64,000 bases of DNA, from NCBI GenBank assembly GCA_902729315.2, contig LR746264.1:126501-190500 (forward strand), written 5' to 3'. This DNA is from Spirodela intermedia (taxonomy: Eukaryota > Streptophyta > Magnoliopsida > Alismatales > Araceae). The position numbers were made by a program, and so were the translations under genes. Every line of letters begins with the position of its first letter. The first letter of the stretch is position 1. The notes beneath the pieces are model-generated. The model saw only the letters and a program-made list of their open reading frames with translations, did not search any database and was not told the origin of the DNA. Shown one piece after another: positions 47,853 through 60,785 of this stretch.

Positions 47853-48305
47853 CTAGTAAAACAGCGTCATGATCAGGAACTTTCGAGGCACAAACTGCTG
47901 GGCCATATAGACTATGAACCACTAAAAGATGTGAAGTAACCACGTACCTTAGATGAGTTAGCGTGAACACAGTTCTTAATCACACATGGTTCACGGGGGA
48001 CTTGGAGATAGCATCCAAAGGCCATTCTTCAGAACAGTAATAGCACTTTTTCAGCAAAGAGTCACAATAACTCCATCGGCGCAGTCCTTGACTAAATTAT
48101 CTAAAGCTCTCCTGAGGTACAAGATGAAAGCAAAAGAGTTCCACGCACCATCAGAACGAACACTATAATGTCTTTCACCATATAAATGGAGTGGTCAAGT
48201 TTGTACTTCAATTATAATTCTCAAGACCAGAACAAGCACATATACCTCTTTTTCTCATGAGAAATTATAAGGAAATAAAATAGCGTTCAAACTGGAATAT
48301 GCATA

Positions 48306-48336
48306 AATATCAATTTGAGACATTCAAATTGATATT
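48306..48336. repeat. Perfect 13-bp inverted repeat
   Basis: The arms AATATCAATTTGA and TCAAATTGATATT flank a 5-base loop (GACAT). It can form a stable AT-rich hairpin. It stands outside known genes, in the MSL 5' region. No function is assigned. Confidence 0.85.
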
Positions 48337-49717
48337 CCTGAAGAAGGAAGTGCAGCTATGTCCTTGAAAAAAATCGCACATTTAAACGGCTTCGCAATAT
48401 TTGGCATTCGGAAGGGCGTCTGAATGTTGGAAAACTAGTTAAACTAGACCCAGTCAAATGAAAAATCTTTAAAATTGCCCCAAAATGGCATGTGCAGGCT
48501 AATCCTGCTCATATTTTGCACAGTTACTAGAGGAAGGATAGGAATGAGGAAATTGGTAATAGAAACCAATAACCGCGCCAATAGAAGCAAGTTCAAGTTG
48601 AAGGTGGAGTGGCAGTCGATGAAACGTTCGCTTCCCGCCGAAAAACCCGGGAAAACTAAAAACTCGCCAATGATTAATGCAACCACAGGCAGGCGTCACC
48701 GAGCGAACGAAGATGGAAGCCCCAAATTCTCAGAAACACAGACAAACGTCAGGGAAGACGAATGAGGAGAAACGGCAAAAAAGAAGCACCTTTCCCGATG
48801 ACAATCACGCCAGTTCCCAGGTTCCGCTGCACTGTGACGGATCCCTCTCACAAGCAATTTGAAACCCCAAGTAGCCGGAAAATTAGGGCTTCTGACCGTC
48901 CACCCCCCCCCCCTCTTCCCGTCTTCCCCTCTTCCTCTCCCGCACGTCCTCGTACCCAACCAAGGCGGAGGGGAGGTGGAAGGAAGGCGCGACGAGTCGT
49001 ACCAGCGAGAGGAGAGAGAAGAGAGGAGAGAAGAGAGTGAAGGAGGGGGAAAATCTCCTGTCGGGGGGGATGCGGAAGGGATCTAACGTGCGCCTCCGTT
49101 ATTCCGGCAGGACAAGCTGCCGCGTTAGCCGGGGGGTTTCGTGGGGCCCAAACTCTTCAGCGCCACTTGCTCCGACCGAAAGCCCACGATCGACCCGCAC
49201 CCAATCATCCGCTTAATCGCCATCGTCCCTGCTCCAGACATCTTTACCGTCCGATAGGTGCAATCCCCATTCAACGGCCTAGATCTCCCGCAACGGGCGG
49301 ATGGCCCATGCCGACGCGGCACGCAGGGTAATCTGATCCGCGGCGAACAGTTTCCCGCGGAGAGGGGGCGGCTGCTCCGCGGTCAACGTCGGCGTGGGAA
49401 ACGTGGCGGCGTCGGGTCTCCTTCATCTTAGTTTTTCACACGTCTACTCTGCGAATAGTCTGAAAAATATCGCATTTCTTTTCGGGCTCGGGCCCCCAAA
49501 AGCCCGGTGTCGGATGGGGGCACGGCCCGTTTTTAGCCCCCCACCCCCCCCCACATGAGATCCAAATAATTCACGTCCAAGGACCGACTGCTCGGATGGA
49601 CTTCCAGCATTTTTCGGGCCGGGCCCGTTGACTCCGCAAGGGGAAGCCCGTCCCTCTCTGTCATCAAGAATCATGAGAATGGTACAAAAATGCCAGCCCA
49701 AAATAATCAACGTCAGA

Positions 49718-49720
<3 letters not shown>

Positions 49721-49775
<55 letters not shown>
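49721..49775. repeat. (CT)27 microsatellite
   Basis: A pure CT run of 55 bases, in the gap between the MAPKKK 3' end and the MSL 5' region. It reads GA on the strand of both neighbours, unlike most tracts in the window. The gap 49776-50001 shows nothing else. Confidence 0.95.
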
Positions 49776-49778
<3 letters not shown>

Positions 49779-50001
49779 GTTTCATGCTTTACAGGGAGAA
49801 CAGCAGCAGAAGAGAAGAGAGCATCAGCCGATCTTCCCCAGCTGAGGGAAAAAAGGAATGGGTGGAGGAAAGTCCCTGACATCATCGGTACAGAAGTCAA
49901 TAACCGAGCGAATCTAGCTGTAGTCCTTCGTCACACGGTGGTTCGGTCGGTCTCCTCCGGTGGGTCAACTGTCGGCGGCGTTCGTACACGCGCGGAGGGT
50001 T

Positions 50002-53000
50002 TCACTTCTCAGTGCTCCGAGCCGCGCCCTTGAGGATAGCCGGAGGCCCAGGAGGGTGGTTCGGGGCGGCGTGATTCCTGTGGAGAGGGGACGGGGCAGG
50101 AGCCCTGTCCGGGGTGGAGTGAGGGGAGAGCTGAGGAGCTCTCGACTCGGGCACGTCCGCGTGGGATCCATTGTCCCTGGGCAAGAAAAATAATGCGCAA
50201 GAATCATCATCATACAGCACCAATCAATGGAGAAGGCATGAGAAAGTGAGGTGGATTGTGAAGCTGCCTCTGTACCCATTGAGTGGTCTTCCCTTCACCG
50301 GCTGGTCCACTCTGAAATCGGCCCTTTCCCTGGAGCTGTGGGGGTTTTCCTGCGACAGGGAGAGAACTGACCCCTCAGATTCTGTGACGACGGGCTCGAC
50401 GGGGCTTCAGAGAGGGGAGGTGAAGGCGATGAGGGGACCTACTGCGAAGCTGAGCCCCATGAATGAATGTATGGTACCGTGAAGATCATGGTGGTGGGCG
50501 TTTCTGATGAAAGGGTGTTCTAGCAGCTGGCTCGCCGTCGCCCTGTCTGCCGGGTTCCTTCGGAAGCAGTGCTGGAGGAAGTCCTTGCCCTCGGCAGACA
50601 ACGTTTCCGGTATACAGGGGGAGGAATGCAGCACTTTAAACATGGCGGCAGCCTGCAGGAAAAGGAAGAGGAAGAGGAAGAGGAAGAGGAATGCTCACAA
50701 TAAGAGCAAGGACGATGATAAGAACAAAAATTATCAGGGATCTTTGATGGGAGCTTCATTTATTTTCAAAGGTGGTGCAAGTAGCCAAGGGGATCTCATA
50801 TCATCGTGGATGATCAACCCAAAGAACACGCACAACAATCCTTCCCAGTTCGGATGGCACAGATGACTCACAGTAAGCACCCCAAAGCCAGATCTTTAAT
50901 CTGTCGTCAGCAGAAGCATCTACGTGCTATTGTAAGACGTTAATCGATAAAATAATACATAGATAGCCAATCATTTATTTATTTTCTATGATTTAAAGAG
51001 GAAGTGAATTGCATACCCCTTCAAAACCTTGCCAAGGATGCTTTCCTGTAAATATCTCAATGATTGTACAGCCCAGACTCCATATGTCCACAGCAAGATC
51101 GTACCCAACGTCCTGATTCATCATAGCCTGGATCACCTGTGTTCGGCAAGAACTGATCGAGTACATGAACTGTGAAAGATATGGCTCAGTGGAAACTAGC
51201 ATGAGAAATTAGGAGGAAAAAGAAACCTCTGGGGCCATCCAATATGGAGTTCCCTTCAGTGAAAGCACGGCAGACGCCCCACTCAACTGTTTTTCAACAG
51301 GGAAAAAAAAAAACACATACAGAAACACAATTCAATAGCACGAAGATCGAAGAAGTCTGAGAGATAACTAAAAAACCATGCAGAAGATGCAGCAATTGCG
51401 TGACCCTTTACAAGAATGGAGGCGAAACCCACATGTTTTGCCATCCCAAAATCCGCAAGCTTAACGACACCAGAGGCATCGACCAGCAAATTTGCTCCCT
51501 TGACGTCCCTGCTTAACAAAAGAACCCTTGGATAATAGAAAGCTCTGAAAGAGGGAAAGGAATTGTGAAAGAGGAGAGACCAGATGGTCAAAACTAGGCA
51601 GGAAAATAAAGGAAACGTAGTTTCTGCTCTGTTCTTGCATTCAGAACATCAACAGACCCTGTAAGAAATTGTGCATTATTAACACGCCAACACAGGAACC
51701 TGCAATGGGTGCCTGATGTTCTTGAATACAACATGAATTCATATAAGCGAAGACTTGTAAGTTCAGACAGGATTGAAGAAAGTACTGGGCGAAACCTGTG
51801 CATCGTCCTTTTACTGTGCAAGTAGGCCAGTCCTTTGAGGATATGGCGTGCGAAGTTTCTAACCACTGATTCTGTGATAGCCCCACAATGTTCCTGGACG
51901 TATTTGTTTATTGAACCAGGGTAAACATACTCCAGATATATGTAAAATCGATCATCAACCTGCATTTGTGGATGCTATATGTTAATGTAATTCCCATATG
52001 ATATATGTTGATGCCAATATCTGTGCAAGGAAAAAACGCTTACCATTTCACTTCCATAATACTGGACAATGTTTGGATGTTTCAGTTGACTCAGAACAAG
52101 TATTTCCTGAAGTTATTCCAAAGCTACCAGCATGTTAATCAGATGAAATCCCTGAGATAATGTCAACCAGAAAAGCATGGACGAATAGGCAAATGAAACA
52201 AGCACGCATCCCTCCATCTTTGTTTACGCTGGTATCCACATTAAGGGAAAAGAAAGCATTTATCAAATTAATTCACGAACAATATATCCACGGGCTGTGA
52301 AGAACAGACCTGCTCCAACTGTTTAATGCATTCAGCAGATTTGTAGTCATCTGGGATCAAGTTAACCTCTTTCATTGCACATAATGCGCCGGTGTGCCTG
52401 TCGACCGAGTTGTGATTATTCTCAGCGCATAAGCAAGAGACATCAAGACCACTGCCGTCATGCAATCCTATGAGACATACCTGTTGGTGGCGACATAGAC
52501 ATTCCCAAATGTACCACTTCCAATGAGCTTCCCTTTTTGCCAATTATTCGCCATGGATGCAACCTCATTCTTCAACCCATTCTGGTGAGAAGAAGGTGAC
52601 TGTATGGGCATCACAACCCCTGGGGGGAGAGGCAGTGGATGGACAGTAACACCCCCATTGTTATCACGCCATGCCGCGGCTGTCTCCCCGTACTGTGAGT
52701 GTAGGGGCGACGGAGGTCCACTCGGGACTTTTGACCTCATTCCTGGGTTTCTCAGATTCGGGGAGTGCAGCAGCGGTCGATCAGGGGCTGAGAGAACCAC
52801 CTCGGATGATGCTTGGGCAGAGTACCCCGTCATGTCCCTGGAAGGGAATTCTGGCGCTGACCAAACTGCGGGGCTGTAAGGAGCCACAAAAGGAGATGAG
52901 AAGAAATCTCCAGTGCTCATCCTTCGAGGGCTGAGCAAGGGACTAGAGCAACCACTGGACGGAGCACTTTTGGGGGGCACATTCAGCCTGAAGTTGGCAT

Positions 53001-54370
53001 TCTCAGCAGGGCAGTAATCTTGAAGCGCATTCCGGGAATAGCCAGAATTACCCACGTTTGACCCCGCATCAGGCTGGTCAGGATCTCTGCGGATGTTGCG
53101 GTAGGTTGGCTTACTGCAGCGTCCAGACAAGTGTCGAAAGAACATTAGGCCCGATTTTGAGCTTGAAGAATACTTTTCTCGTATACAAATGCACAAAGTG
53201 GGTTTCGAGACGAAGAGAGAAAATCACGATCTTTACTTTGTGCGATCGATTTGACAGAGAAATATCTGCAACCGTAGTCGGACTGGCAGGTAAAACACAC
53301 GGAAACATTGAGCAAGGCAATGCAAGGATGGATGCAGAGCAAAGATCAGATGCCTAGAAAGGTCGCCCGAGAAAGAAATGGGGATGAGCGCACCATAATG
53401 GATCAACATTTTCATCAATTTAGAGACGTCTTCTCAAAGGGCTCTTCGAGCAAAAAAACCCTGTTTTGCTAGCTCGTTCATAAATAATCTCACGAATCCT
53501 CCGAATCCCCTTAAGAGTAGGCCATCAGCATGGTCCTGCACATTCTAGTTCAGAAGCGCTCATCGCCTGCGCCGGAGTCTACGTCGCTCGTCCACTTCTG
53601 ATCCTCCATGAATAACATGAAGGAAACCGACACCATTAAATGAACGATCAGAGGCCTCGGTGTTTAAAAGCTCTGGCAGGAACCAGACGAAAGCAGCTCA
53701 AAGAAATCCATAAATGAATCAATCCATGAATAACGCGAGGAATTAAATGAAGATCAAATTACGCGCAGGGCCGCTGGCTCTGTGACGTGAGATTTTCTCA
53801 CCTTCCTACGTGAGTGGCCGCAGAAAACCTTTCTCCTATTAATTCCACCGGCGAATAAGAGGGTTCGAACATGACGCGCGCTTCCTTTCCCTCCCCTCTG
53901 CCCCGACCTGCTCGTGGGGAATGCAACTGGCAGCACCGACAGGCAGCGCACGACGGCCCGGCCGGTGCCGACTCCTCCGGCAGCGGCAGCGGCTGCGGCT
54001 GCGGCTGCGGCATCATCGACGACGACGAAGATGAACACGCCGACCTGCCACTCGCAGACCTTATCACCGTCGTCCGCGCCGCCCCATCGTCGAGTCTCAA
54101 ACCTTCCACGTCCAGAGCAGTCAGGTGCCGAAGCTTCCTCTGCCGCGTCAGCTGCGGGCGCCGAAGCATGTCGCGCCGGCTCCATGAGATCCCAAAGTCC
54201 CGCCATTGTCCCTGACCCTGCGGCGGTGACAAGGAAGACACCGAACATTTGTGGATCGTCGTCGTCGTCGTCGTCGTCGTCGACGACGACGACGACGACG
54301 AAGGAGATGGCGTCTGCGTGATCTTCGAATGGCCGCCGCCGCCACTACCGCCGGTCTTCCACCACGGCAT
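50002..54370 (-). CDS. MAP kinase kinase kinase, MAPKKK3/5 (MEKK-like) type
   Basis: Eleven exons (54370-53802, 53113-52481, 52397-52310, 52106-52044, 51959-51796, 51508-51433, 51286-51227, 51136-51017, 50652-50443, 50349-50276, 50176-50002) give 743 residues. The N-terminal ~380 residues are a Ser/Pro-rich regulatory region with the family motif LTRQRKLRHLTALDV and VHPLPLPPGVVMP. The kinase covers about 381-640: GSGTFGNVYVATN, ALCAMKEVNLIPDDYKSAEC, catalytic MHRDVKGANLLVDASG, LADFGMAKH, GTPYWMAPE, DLAVDIWSLGCTIIE. The tail retains SSRERADFRVDQPVKG, matching the conserved tail of MAPKKK5. These cytoplasmic kinases phosphorylate MKK4/5 in immune and developmental cascades. Exon 1 encodes Ser then Thr runs from a perfect DNA palindrome. 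An apparent stop at 50407 is avoided by splicing after SFA. Confidence 0.93.
54262..54301. repeat. Perfect 40-bp (GTC)n/(GAC)n palindrome inside a coding exon
   Basis: The sequence is symmetrical around GTCGAC at 54279-54284 with 20-base arms and no loop. It lies in MAPKKK exon 1, where the minus strand reads TCG codons (Ser) followed by ACG codons (Thr). Confidence 0.97.
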
Positions 54371-54750
54371 CCCTGTCGCCGGCGAAGAGGACCATCGGCC
54401 GGGCAGGCCTCCTCGTCGCCGCGAGGCCCTCCGTCTGCTCCGCTTACGGCGATGGCCGGAGGAGGGAGGGCGAGGGCGTTGCAGGGAGATAGCCTCTCCG
54501 CCGTTTCCGCACGTCCATTTTGCAAATTACGTCCTCCCCCTCAACGGTGTCAACCCGGCGGCCAACTATCACAAACCCCCCCATCTTTCGCCTTTTTCAC
54601 AGAAATCCCTTATTTATTGTGCTAATTAACAACTGCTTTTAGTTGCTATCGTGATTAGACAGGGGACGACGTGTCACGGCCGACGGGGCGGTCGGCAGCG
54701 CGGAGTGACCTGGCGGTTGTCATCTAGAGAGCGAGCCCACATTCACTCGC

Positions 54751-54756
54751 CACGTG
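54751..54756. promoter_or_regulatory. G-box/ABRE-like CACGTG upstream of MAPKKK
   Basis: CCACGTGTCA, a strong ABRE-type G-box, lies 381 bp upstream of the MAPKKK ATG. ACGTGTCAC near 54669-54677 is a second ACGT core in the same region. Function is inferred from sequence only. Confidence 0.5.
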
Positions 54757-55662
54757 TCATAGGCCGACGTGCCGTTGCTGCCGAGCCGCTAAACGACAGA
54801 TTTAGGCGGCGGAGGTCTTTCGATTTAAATAATCTGAAAAAATTTAAGGTCCTGCCGTCGGGGGGAATCGGATCCGGGTGCTGCGGTAAACGGTTTAGCC
54901 TATCCTAAATGGGTCAGTCAAAGTCCGGACAGTGACGGATTCGGATCAAGATCGACGGCTTGTGATTCGTCGGCCGACGAGCTCGACGCCGGGGGAGCAG
55001 CGTATTATTTTTTCAATAATAATATTATTATACATATGATTCGTGGAATAAATTGCACATTTTTTAATAGCCGGATTAAAAAAATGGTTTCTAGTGCATT
55101 CTCTGTATTTTCTCGGGAGAAAAAAAATACAGCTGGCGGAATATATTGAGCAATAAAGAGCTCTTAGAAATATCTGATCCTCCCAGGGAGTCAACTCTAG
55201 CCGACGACATCGAGGTGAGACCTTTGAGTGGATCGACCAGAAGTGAGAAACGTTGACCGCGAGGGAGAAGGAGAGCACGGCGCCGCTCCGAGTTTAAGGA
55301 AGAACGGTGGCGGCGGAGGAACGGCCGCCGTCGCGGAGACGGAGAGAAGAGAGAGAAACGAGGTGCTCGCTGGAGACCCAGACGTTCCTCGTCGGAGTGG
55401 ACGCTGTAAGTAATATCTCGGAGTGGAGAGAGAGGGCAGCGGCGGAGGATCAGAAGATGGTCCCGAGGTTCGTCTCCGCCCAGTGCATGGCGGCTCCTCT
55501 GGCGGCAGCGACGAGGGTGGTGGACGGGGTTAACCCTGACTTTACTTGGCCAGAATGTTTCTGGTGTGCCCTCGAGTCTCCGTGCTTTGTTTGTCTGGGA
55601 GTTTCGACGACTAATGTAGTGCAAGATGACAGAGCCCTCCGCCAGCATTATCGTCTGCATCC

Positions 55663-55697
<35 letters not shown>

Positions 55698-56244
55698 AGA
55701 TAGGTGAGAACAGAGAGGTGGATAAGGCCCAGATTCTAAGGGGGTAGGTACTGCCCCGCCCCGTTGACTTCTTCTCATAATTTAATGCGACTTATTATTA
55801 CTCTCTTCTGCATCCGCTCTCGTAATGTTCGGATCCACCGATTTATCAAAATTATAAAAAAATGATCGGGTATTATCTGAGCTCCCTTTTAAAAAAATAA
55901 AATCGGTTTAAAAGCCTAGTTTTTTGTTGTTCGTCCGGGACCAGAACCGCCGAGAGGAGGGGACAGGTATGTGGGCCCCGCAAAGGCGGACCACCTATGA
56001 GACACCACGGAACCTTATCCGGTGGCCACTCTTCAGACAGGACATCCGCCGGTGGCGCCTACCCGAAATACCGACGCCCTGATATCCGTCAGATCGGTAC
56101 TCCCCTTCGCGTCCGTACTTCTGATCGGTACTCCCTCCTCGAGCTCGACGTCGCCACGATCGGACGGCTGCTGACCTCCTGATCTCGACCGACATGGAGT
56201 GGTAGATTCGTCATTTCAGCGGAATCGAAACTCCTCCACGTCCA

Positions 56245-56292
56245 TATATAATAAAATATCTTCCCCCCCCCCGTCTCTCTCTCTCTCTCTTC
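56245..56292 (+). promoter_or_regulatory. Candidate SnRK2 core promoter: TATA box and pyrimidine patch
   Basis: TATATAATAA at 56245-56254 is followed by a C/CT-rich patch at 56263-56292, the usual TATA plus Y-patch order in plants. The ATG is about 510 nt further on, implying a long leader, which may be spliced. Confidence 0.45.
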
Positions 56293-56804
56293 TTGCGAAG
56301 GTCTGGTTTGAGCGGGTGGTTGAAAAAAGCTGCGAAGGGGAGGGGGGGGAGGAGGAGAGAGAAAGGGAGAAAGAGGGAGAAAGAGGGAGGAAGAGGTGAA
56401 AGCGATCAGCTCATGGGAGAGTCGTCGACGCCTCTGCGGCTCCTCACCCCCCGGCAAGCCTTGGGAGAGCTCTAGAAGAAGCAGAGATCTGTCGCAGACG
56501 GGGAGACAGCACTCACAGGCTCTTTCTGCGGTTCGCCGCCCGTTTCACAGTGCCGTCCCATCGCCAGGGCAACTGTAACTGCGCGCCTCCTTCTGCTCAC
56601 CCCGATCAGATCGGATCGAGCAGAACAATCCACCTGCCGTGATTCTCGCCTGCAGGCTCTGCGGCGGGTCCTCGTGGAAGCTTTGATCTGATCCATTGGC
56701 GTCCCTAGTGTGAGAACTCGTGCTTGACGGAGAGCTCCTCGGTGTGTAATGTGAGAGGGAGAATCCCGGGGTAATTGTGCGGAGTCGCGGGATTCTCCTA
56801 GAGG

Positions 56805-59389
56805 ATGGATCGGGGGGCCCTGACGGTTGGTCCTGCAATGGACATGCCAATAATGCACGACAGCGACCGTTACGAGCTTGTGAAGGACATCGGATCGGGG
56901 AACTTCGGTGTTGCGAGGTTGATGAGGGACAAGCAGACCAGGGAGCTCGTAGCCGTGAAGTATATCGAAAGGGGCGAGAAGGTCAGCCTGCTAGGCGGAT
57001 ACTACAAGTTTTAAGTTTATTTTGACGCGTCGTCTTCCTGTTTTAATAACAATTCCTAGAGCTGCAGATTACAGGGGCTTTCCCGTTCCTTTTTTTCCCC
57101 CTCCCGTTCTCATTTTTTTTTCTCTTTTTGAACGAATAGTTTGCATGGAGATGGTTTGATGAGAGTTGACCTTGAGTTGGACGAAGAAGTTTATCAATTT
57201 CTTCTCGCTTCTCTAACTTCTGGCATTTATCGGGTATCTGGGCTGTGGCCATTCAAAGTGGTCATTCTTTTTGTTTATAAGTTTTCTATATATTTGAACT
57301 TTTATCCATTTTCTGGTAAATTTATTATTTTCTGCCTGCCTCGTCTATTCTGTCTTTTCAGACTTCTGGCATGATTCTTGAGGATGGAAACGAAAACTAG
57401 TTTATCCTTTTCCTCGGGATGTGCAGAGAGATACTTCTTTAGTTTTCTTTCTTGTTCTTGCAAACCTTATACTTTTGATGCTTCAAGAGGCCATGCGGAT
57501 GGATAAAGCGACAGACACACTGCAATAAGATGCGTGATATCTGAATTAATGGGCGATTAATCGCTTTGCCGCTTTTTTGGTCGCTTGTTTGTACTCGGGT
57601 TTTTTATAACATTTTCTCTCAGAGATTTAAAAGTAAGGGAATTCCCAGCATGGAACGTGATGGTTGTTTGCATGCTTTAAGTTCATGGTAGCAGCTTTTA
57701 TATTATTTACTTTTTTATTGGATGTGATTCTAATTGTCCGTCTGTTGCACTCTCCAGATAGATGAAAATGTGCGAAGAGAGATTATTAACCACAGGTCGT
57801 TAAGGCACCCTAACATTGTTAGGTTCAAAGAGGTATCTTCGTAGATGTGACATAACAGGAATACTTCAGTGTTCCGTCAACTAATCCCTTAAATTCATTT
57901 CAGGTCATTTTAACGCCGACACATTTGGCCATTGTAATGGAGTATGCTTCTGGCGGCGAATTATTTGAACGCATCTGCAATGCCGGGCGCTTTAGTGAGG
58001 ATGAGGTTGCTTCTTGAATCCGTCAACAATACACGGTGTGATAACATTTTCTTCTTCCTGGTCCTTAGCCTTTGTGAACGACACATTGTTTCACTGCAGG
58101 CTCGGTACTTTTTCCAGCAGCTCATATCAGGAGTTAGCTACTGCCATTCAATGGTATTTGCATAAAAAAACCTGGAGAGACAATGTTCAGACTAATTTGT
58201 CTTATGAGAAGCTGTGGATGATAAGTTGTTTTCTTCCCTGGGTTTGTTTTGAAGCAAGTATGCCATCGAGACCTTAAGTTGGAGAACACACTATTGGATG
58301 GAAGTCCTGCTCCTCGTTTAAAGATATGCGATTTTGGGTACTCCAAGGTACTATTGGTAGCACAGACAGGACATACGATTTTGATTTATATATCTGATGT
58401 CTTCTTTGTTGTACTTGGTTGCTGTGGTGCAAATGTTGAACACCTTTGTTCCACATTCTTTGGTTTCGCTCAAAATTTCTCTGCCATTGATTAGCTTGTA
58501 TTTTAATTTTCAGTCATCTTTGTTGCATTCTCAACCAAAATCAACCGTTGGGACGCCTGCATACATTGCTCCTGAAGTTCTACTAAAGAAAGAGTATGAT
58601 GGCAAGGTAAAGTGGCTTTTACTGGCACACTCGTGTCCTTATTTTTGCCATCTTTTTCATGTATATTATGATGACGGCACCTCACTTAACTGGGAAGCCT
58701 GTGCAAATGAGAATCTGCAACCGTTATGTGCATGCATTCTATTGCTTCCTGCAGAATGATGTCAATAATATGCTCTTCGTAAAGAAAGTCGGGTGATTAT
58801 TTTCTGTATCTTTTTATTTCCTCCACCAATGGCGCTGCTAAATTTTCTAGAGTGAATTTATAACTGCGATAATAGAAATGAATGGCTTGGTAAATTAGTT
58901 TCGCATTCTCTGTGCATGATGGTCTTCACTGCTTACTGTTGGGAGTTTAGGGGGGGGGCGGTACTGGTGGTTTGACCGAAGGAGATGTTGTTAAGGATTT
59001 ACTCCTGGGATGAATGAGTCTACTAGGTTTAGTACCCTGGGGATATCTTCTGAAGGATAGAAGGTTCAGTGTGCTTAACATTTCAGAACACCTAACGATG
59101 TGAGAACCCATTGATGTCTGTTTGATTAAGCCTGATTTAATCAATCTTTAGTTGTTTGAGACCCTTCTTGTTCTTGAGTTTGAATAGGCCTTCGTCTGAA
59201 GTTAGAACCATTCCTACGCAAGGCGCTCACCTTTATTTTCAAACATAAAGCGGGCTTGGCACACAGATTGGACTCTGCCCTAGGTTAAAAATCTTCCATT
59301 TTTTTTCATCAACATTGAGATGCCAAACCTACTCCAAGATTGGCATCGAAATGGTCCCTTTTATTCTAAAAACTGGTGCACGTATGTTT

Positions 59390-59420
<31 letters not shown>

Positions 59421-60659
59421 CGCGTAGAAGATGCATATATGCATAAGCATACTCACACTATTCGCGATGCAAGGGGGATGCACATCTGAACAATTCAAAT
59501 GGAGGTACCATTGTGAAATGCCATCTCATAGAGACGATAATCTATCTAGTCCCCCCCACCTGGTTATACTTTTGGGCTCTCTTGGGTTTTTGTTAAGGAG
59601 GGCGAGTAACAGTCAACCTGTCATTCGTCGTCCGAAGACTTTTGGGTCTCTCTTCTGTACTGGGATCTATGCAGAGCTTTTATTGTGTACAGTAAGAATA
59701 TTTTGTAGTCACCGCTGATTCTCTGGGTGAGGTGAAGCATCATCCCCGTAGAATATATAGCTTGATTTGTTAACAGGATCTTCTAGATTCTTGGAGACAT
59801 CTCGTTGACACGTATATCTTCCATAGAAGCATGATCCTATGCTTCTTCATGCGTTCAATGCAGATTGCAGATGTGTGGTCCTGCGGAGTCACTTTGTACG
59901 TCATGCTAGTCGGTGCATACCCCTTTGAGGATCCAGAGGAGCCCAAGAACTTCAGGAAGACTATAGAGGTATCTACCTGTTATGATCGTTGGTTCGATTC
60001 AACGTCGTCAGAAGAAAATTATGTTGACCCATCCATTCTTTTTATTTTTATTTCAGAGGATATTAAGTGTTCAGTATTCGATCCCAGACGACGTCCACAT
60101 ATCCCCCGAGTGTCTGGACTTGATCCAGAGGATCTTCATCGCCAATCCGGCCTTGGTCCGTTGACTCTTTTCCCACCCACATGATTGATCAATCACACTA
60201 TTCTTTTCCCCAAGTCGCATGGAAGTTTTCTGGACAAACCTGCCTGATCGCCATGCATTTCGTCAAAACAATGCTTCTGAATCCCCAATCTTGGATCTTC
60301 TCTCTTCTATCCTCCGTTGACTTTTTTGTATGGATCCGCCGCCGTGTGGTTGTGGTTGCGGCTGTGGTTGGTTGCAGAGAATAACGATTCCGGAGATCCA
60401 GAACCACAAGTGGTTCCTGAAGAACCTCCCCGCCGACCTCATGGACGAGAACACGCTGAGCAACCAGTTCGAGGAGCCGGAGCAGCCGATGCAGGGCATG
60501 GAGGACATCATGCAGATCGTCTCGGAGGCCACCGTGCCGGCGCCCGGGGTCAACCACCACCTCGGCGCTGACCTTGATCTCGACGACGACATGGACGACC
60601 TCGAGTCTGACCCCGAGCTGGATATCGACAGCAGCGGGGAGATTATCTACGCCATGTGA
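56805..60659 (+). CDS. SnRK2 protein kinase, subclass III (OST1/SnRK2.6 type)
   Basis: Nine exons (56805-56981, 57758-57832, 57904-58005, 58100-58153, 58255-58347, 58514-58606, 59864-59968, 60057-60155, 60378-60659) give 359 residues, normal for the family, and all phases are zero. The kinase shows [55 protein letters not shown] and [14 protein letters not shown], with the activation-loop serines phosphorylated in OST1. The C terminus has the SnRK2 box ([17 protein letters not shown]) and the acidic ABA box ([18 protein letters not shown]). Subclass III enzymes are held off by PP2C phosphatases and released by abscisic acid receptors; they phosphorylate SLAC1 and ABF factors in stomatal closure and drought response. 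A tRNA-like gene follows 155 nt after the stop. Confidence 0.97.
59394..59420. repeat. (TA)13 in SnRK2 intron 6
   Basis: A pure TA run lies in the 1.26-kb sixth intron, by far the longest intron of the gene. Nothing else recognisable is seen in this intron. Confidence 0.95.
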
Positions 60660-60785
60660 AGGAGGAGGTTTCCGAAGATCGGATGCGGAGGAAGGAGAGG
60701 TTTTTCTCTTTTATTATTCTTTCTTTGTTTCTTCCTCCCCTTCGCGCCTCCTCTGTGTGTATTCTGTATGGTCAACGCTTCCATG

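Larger units (their letters stand above)
47215..49720. other. MSL 5' region; no confirmed gene
   Basis: This stretch should contain the MSL first exon, leader and promoter. A GC-rich block at 48890-49400 with stop-free low-complexity frames looks like a promoter/leader. Minus-strand frames at 47743-48170 have coding-like wording but interrupted frames. No confident exon was found. Confidence 0.5.
54371..56804. other. Divergent 5' flank of MAPKKK and SnRK2
   Basis: A 2.4-kb stretch without a confirmed gene. It is GC-rich near the MAPKKK start, AT-rich at 54980-55130 and 55840-55920, and GC-rich again at 55210-55560. A CT run lies at 55666-55697. A plus-strand 146-codon frame at 55307-55747 ends in that repeat and shows no domain. 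Confidence 0.55.

Noticed and set aside
50407-50442. Direct stop reading at the MAPKKK end
   Set aside because: Reading through ends at 50407, but splicing after SFA restores the family tail SSRERADFRVDQ in two more in-phase exons.
53754-54248. 164-codon minus-strand open frame
   Set aside because: It overlaps MAPKKK exon 1 in another frame and is Ala/Gly-rich from GC-rich repeats; the LTRQRKLRHLT frame is the conserved one.
55307-55747. 146-codon plus-strand open frame
   Set aside because: It ends in a Leu-Ser run from a CT microsatellite, has no domain and sits in a promoter-like region.
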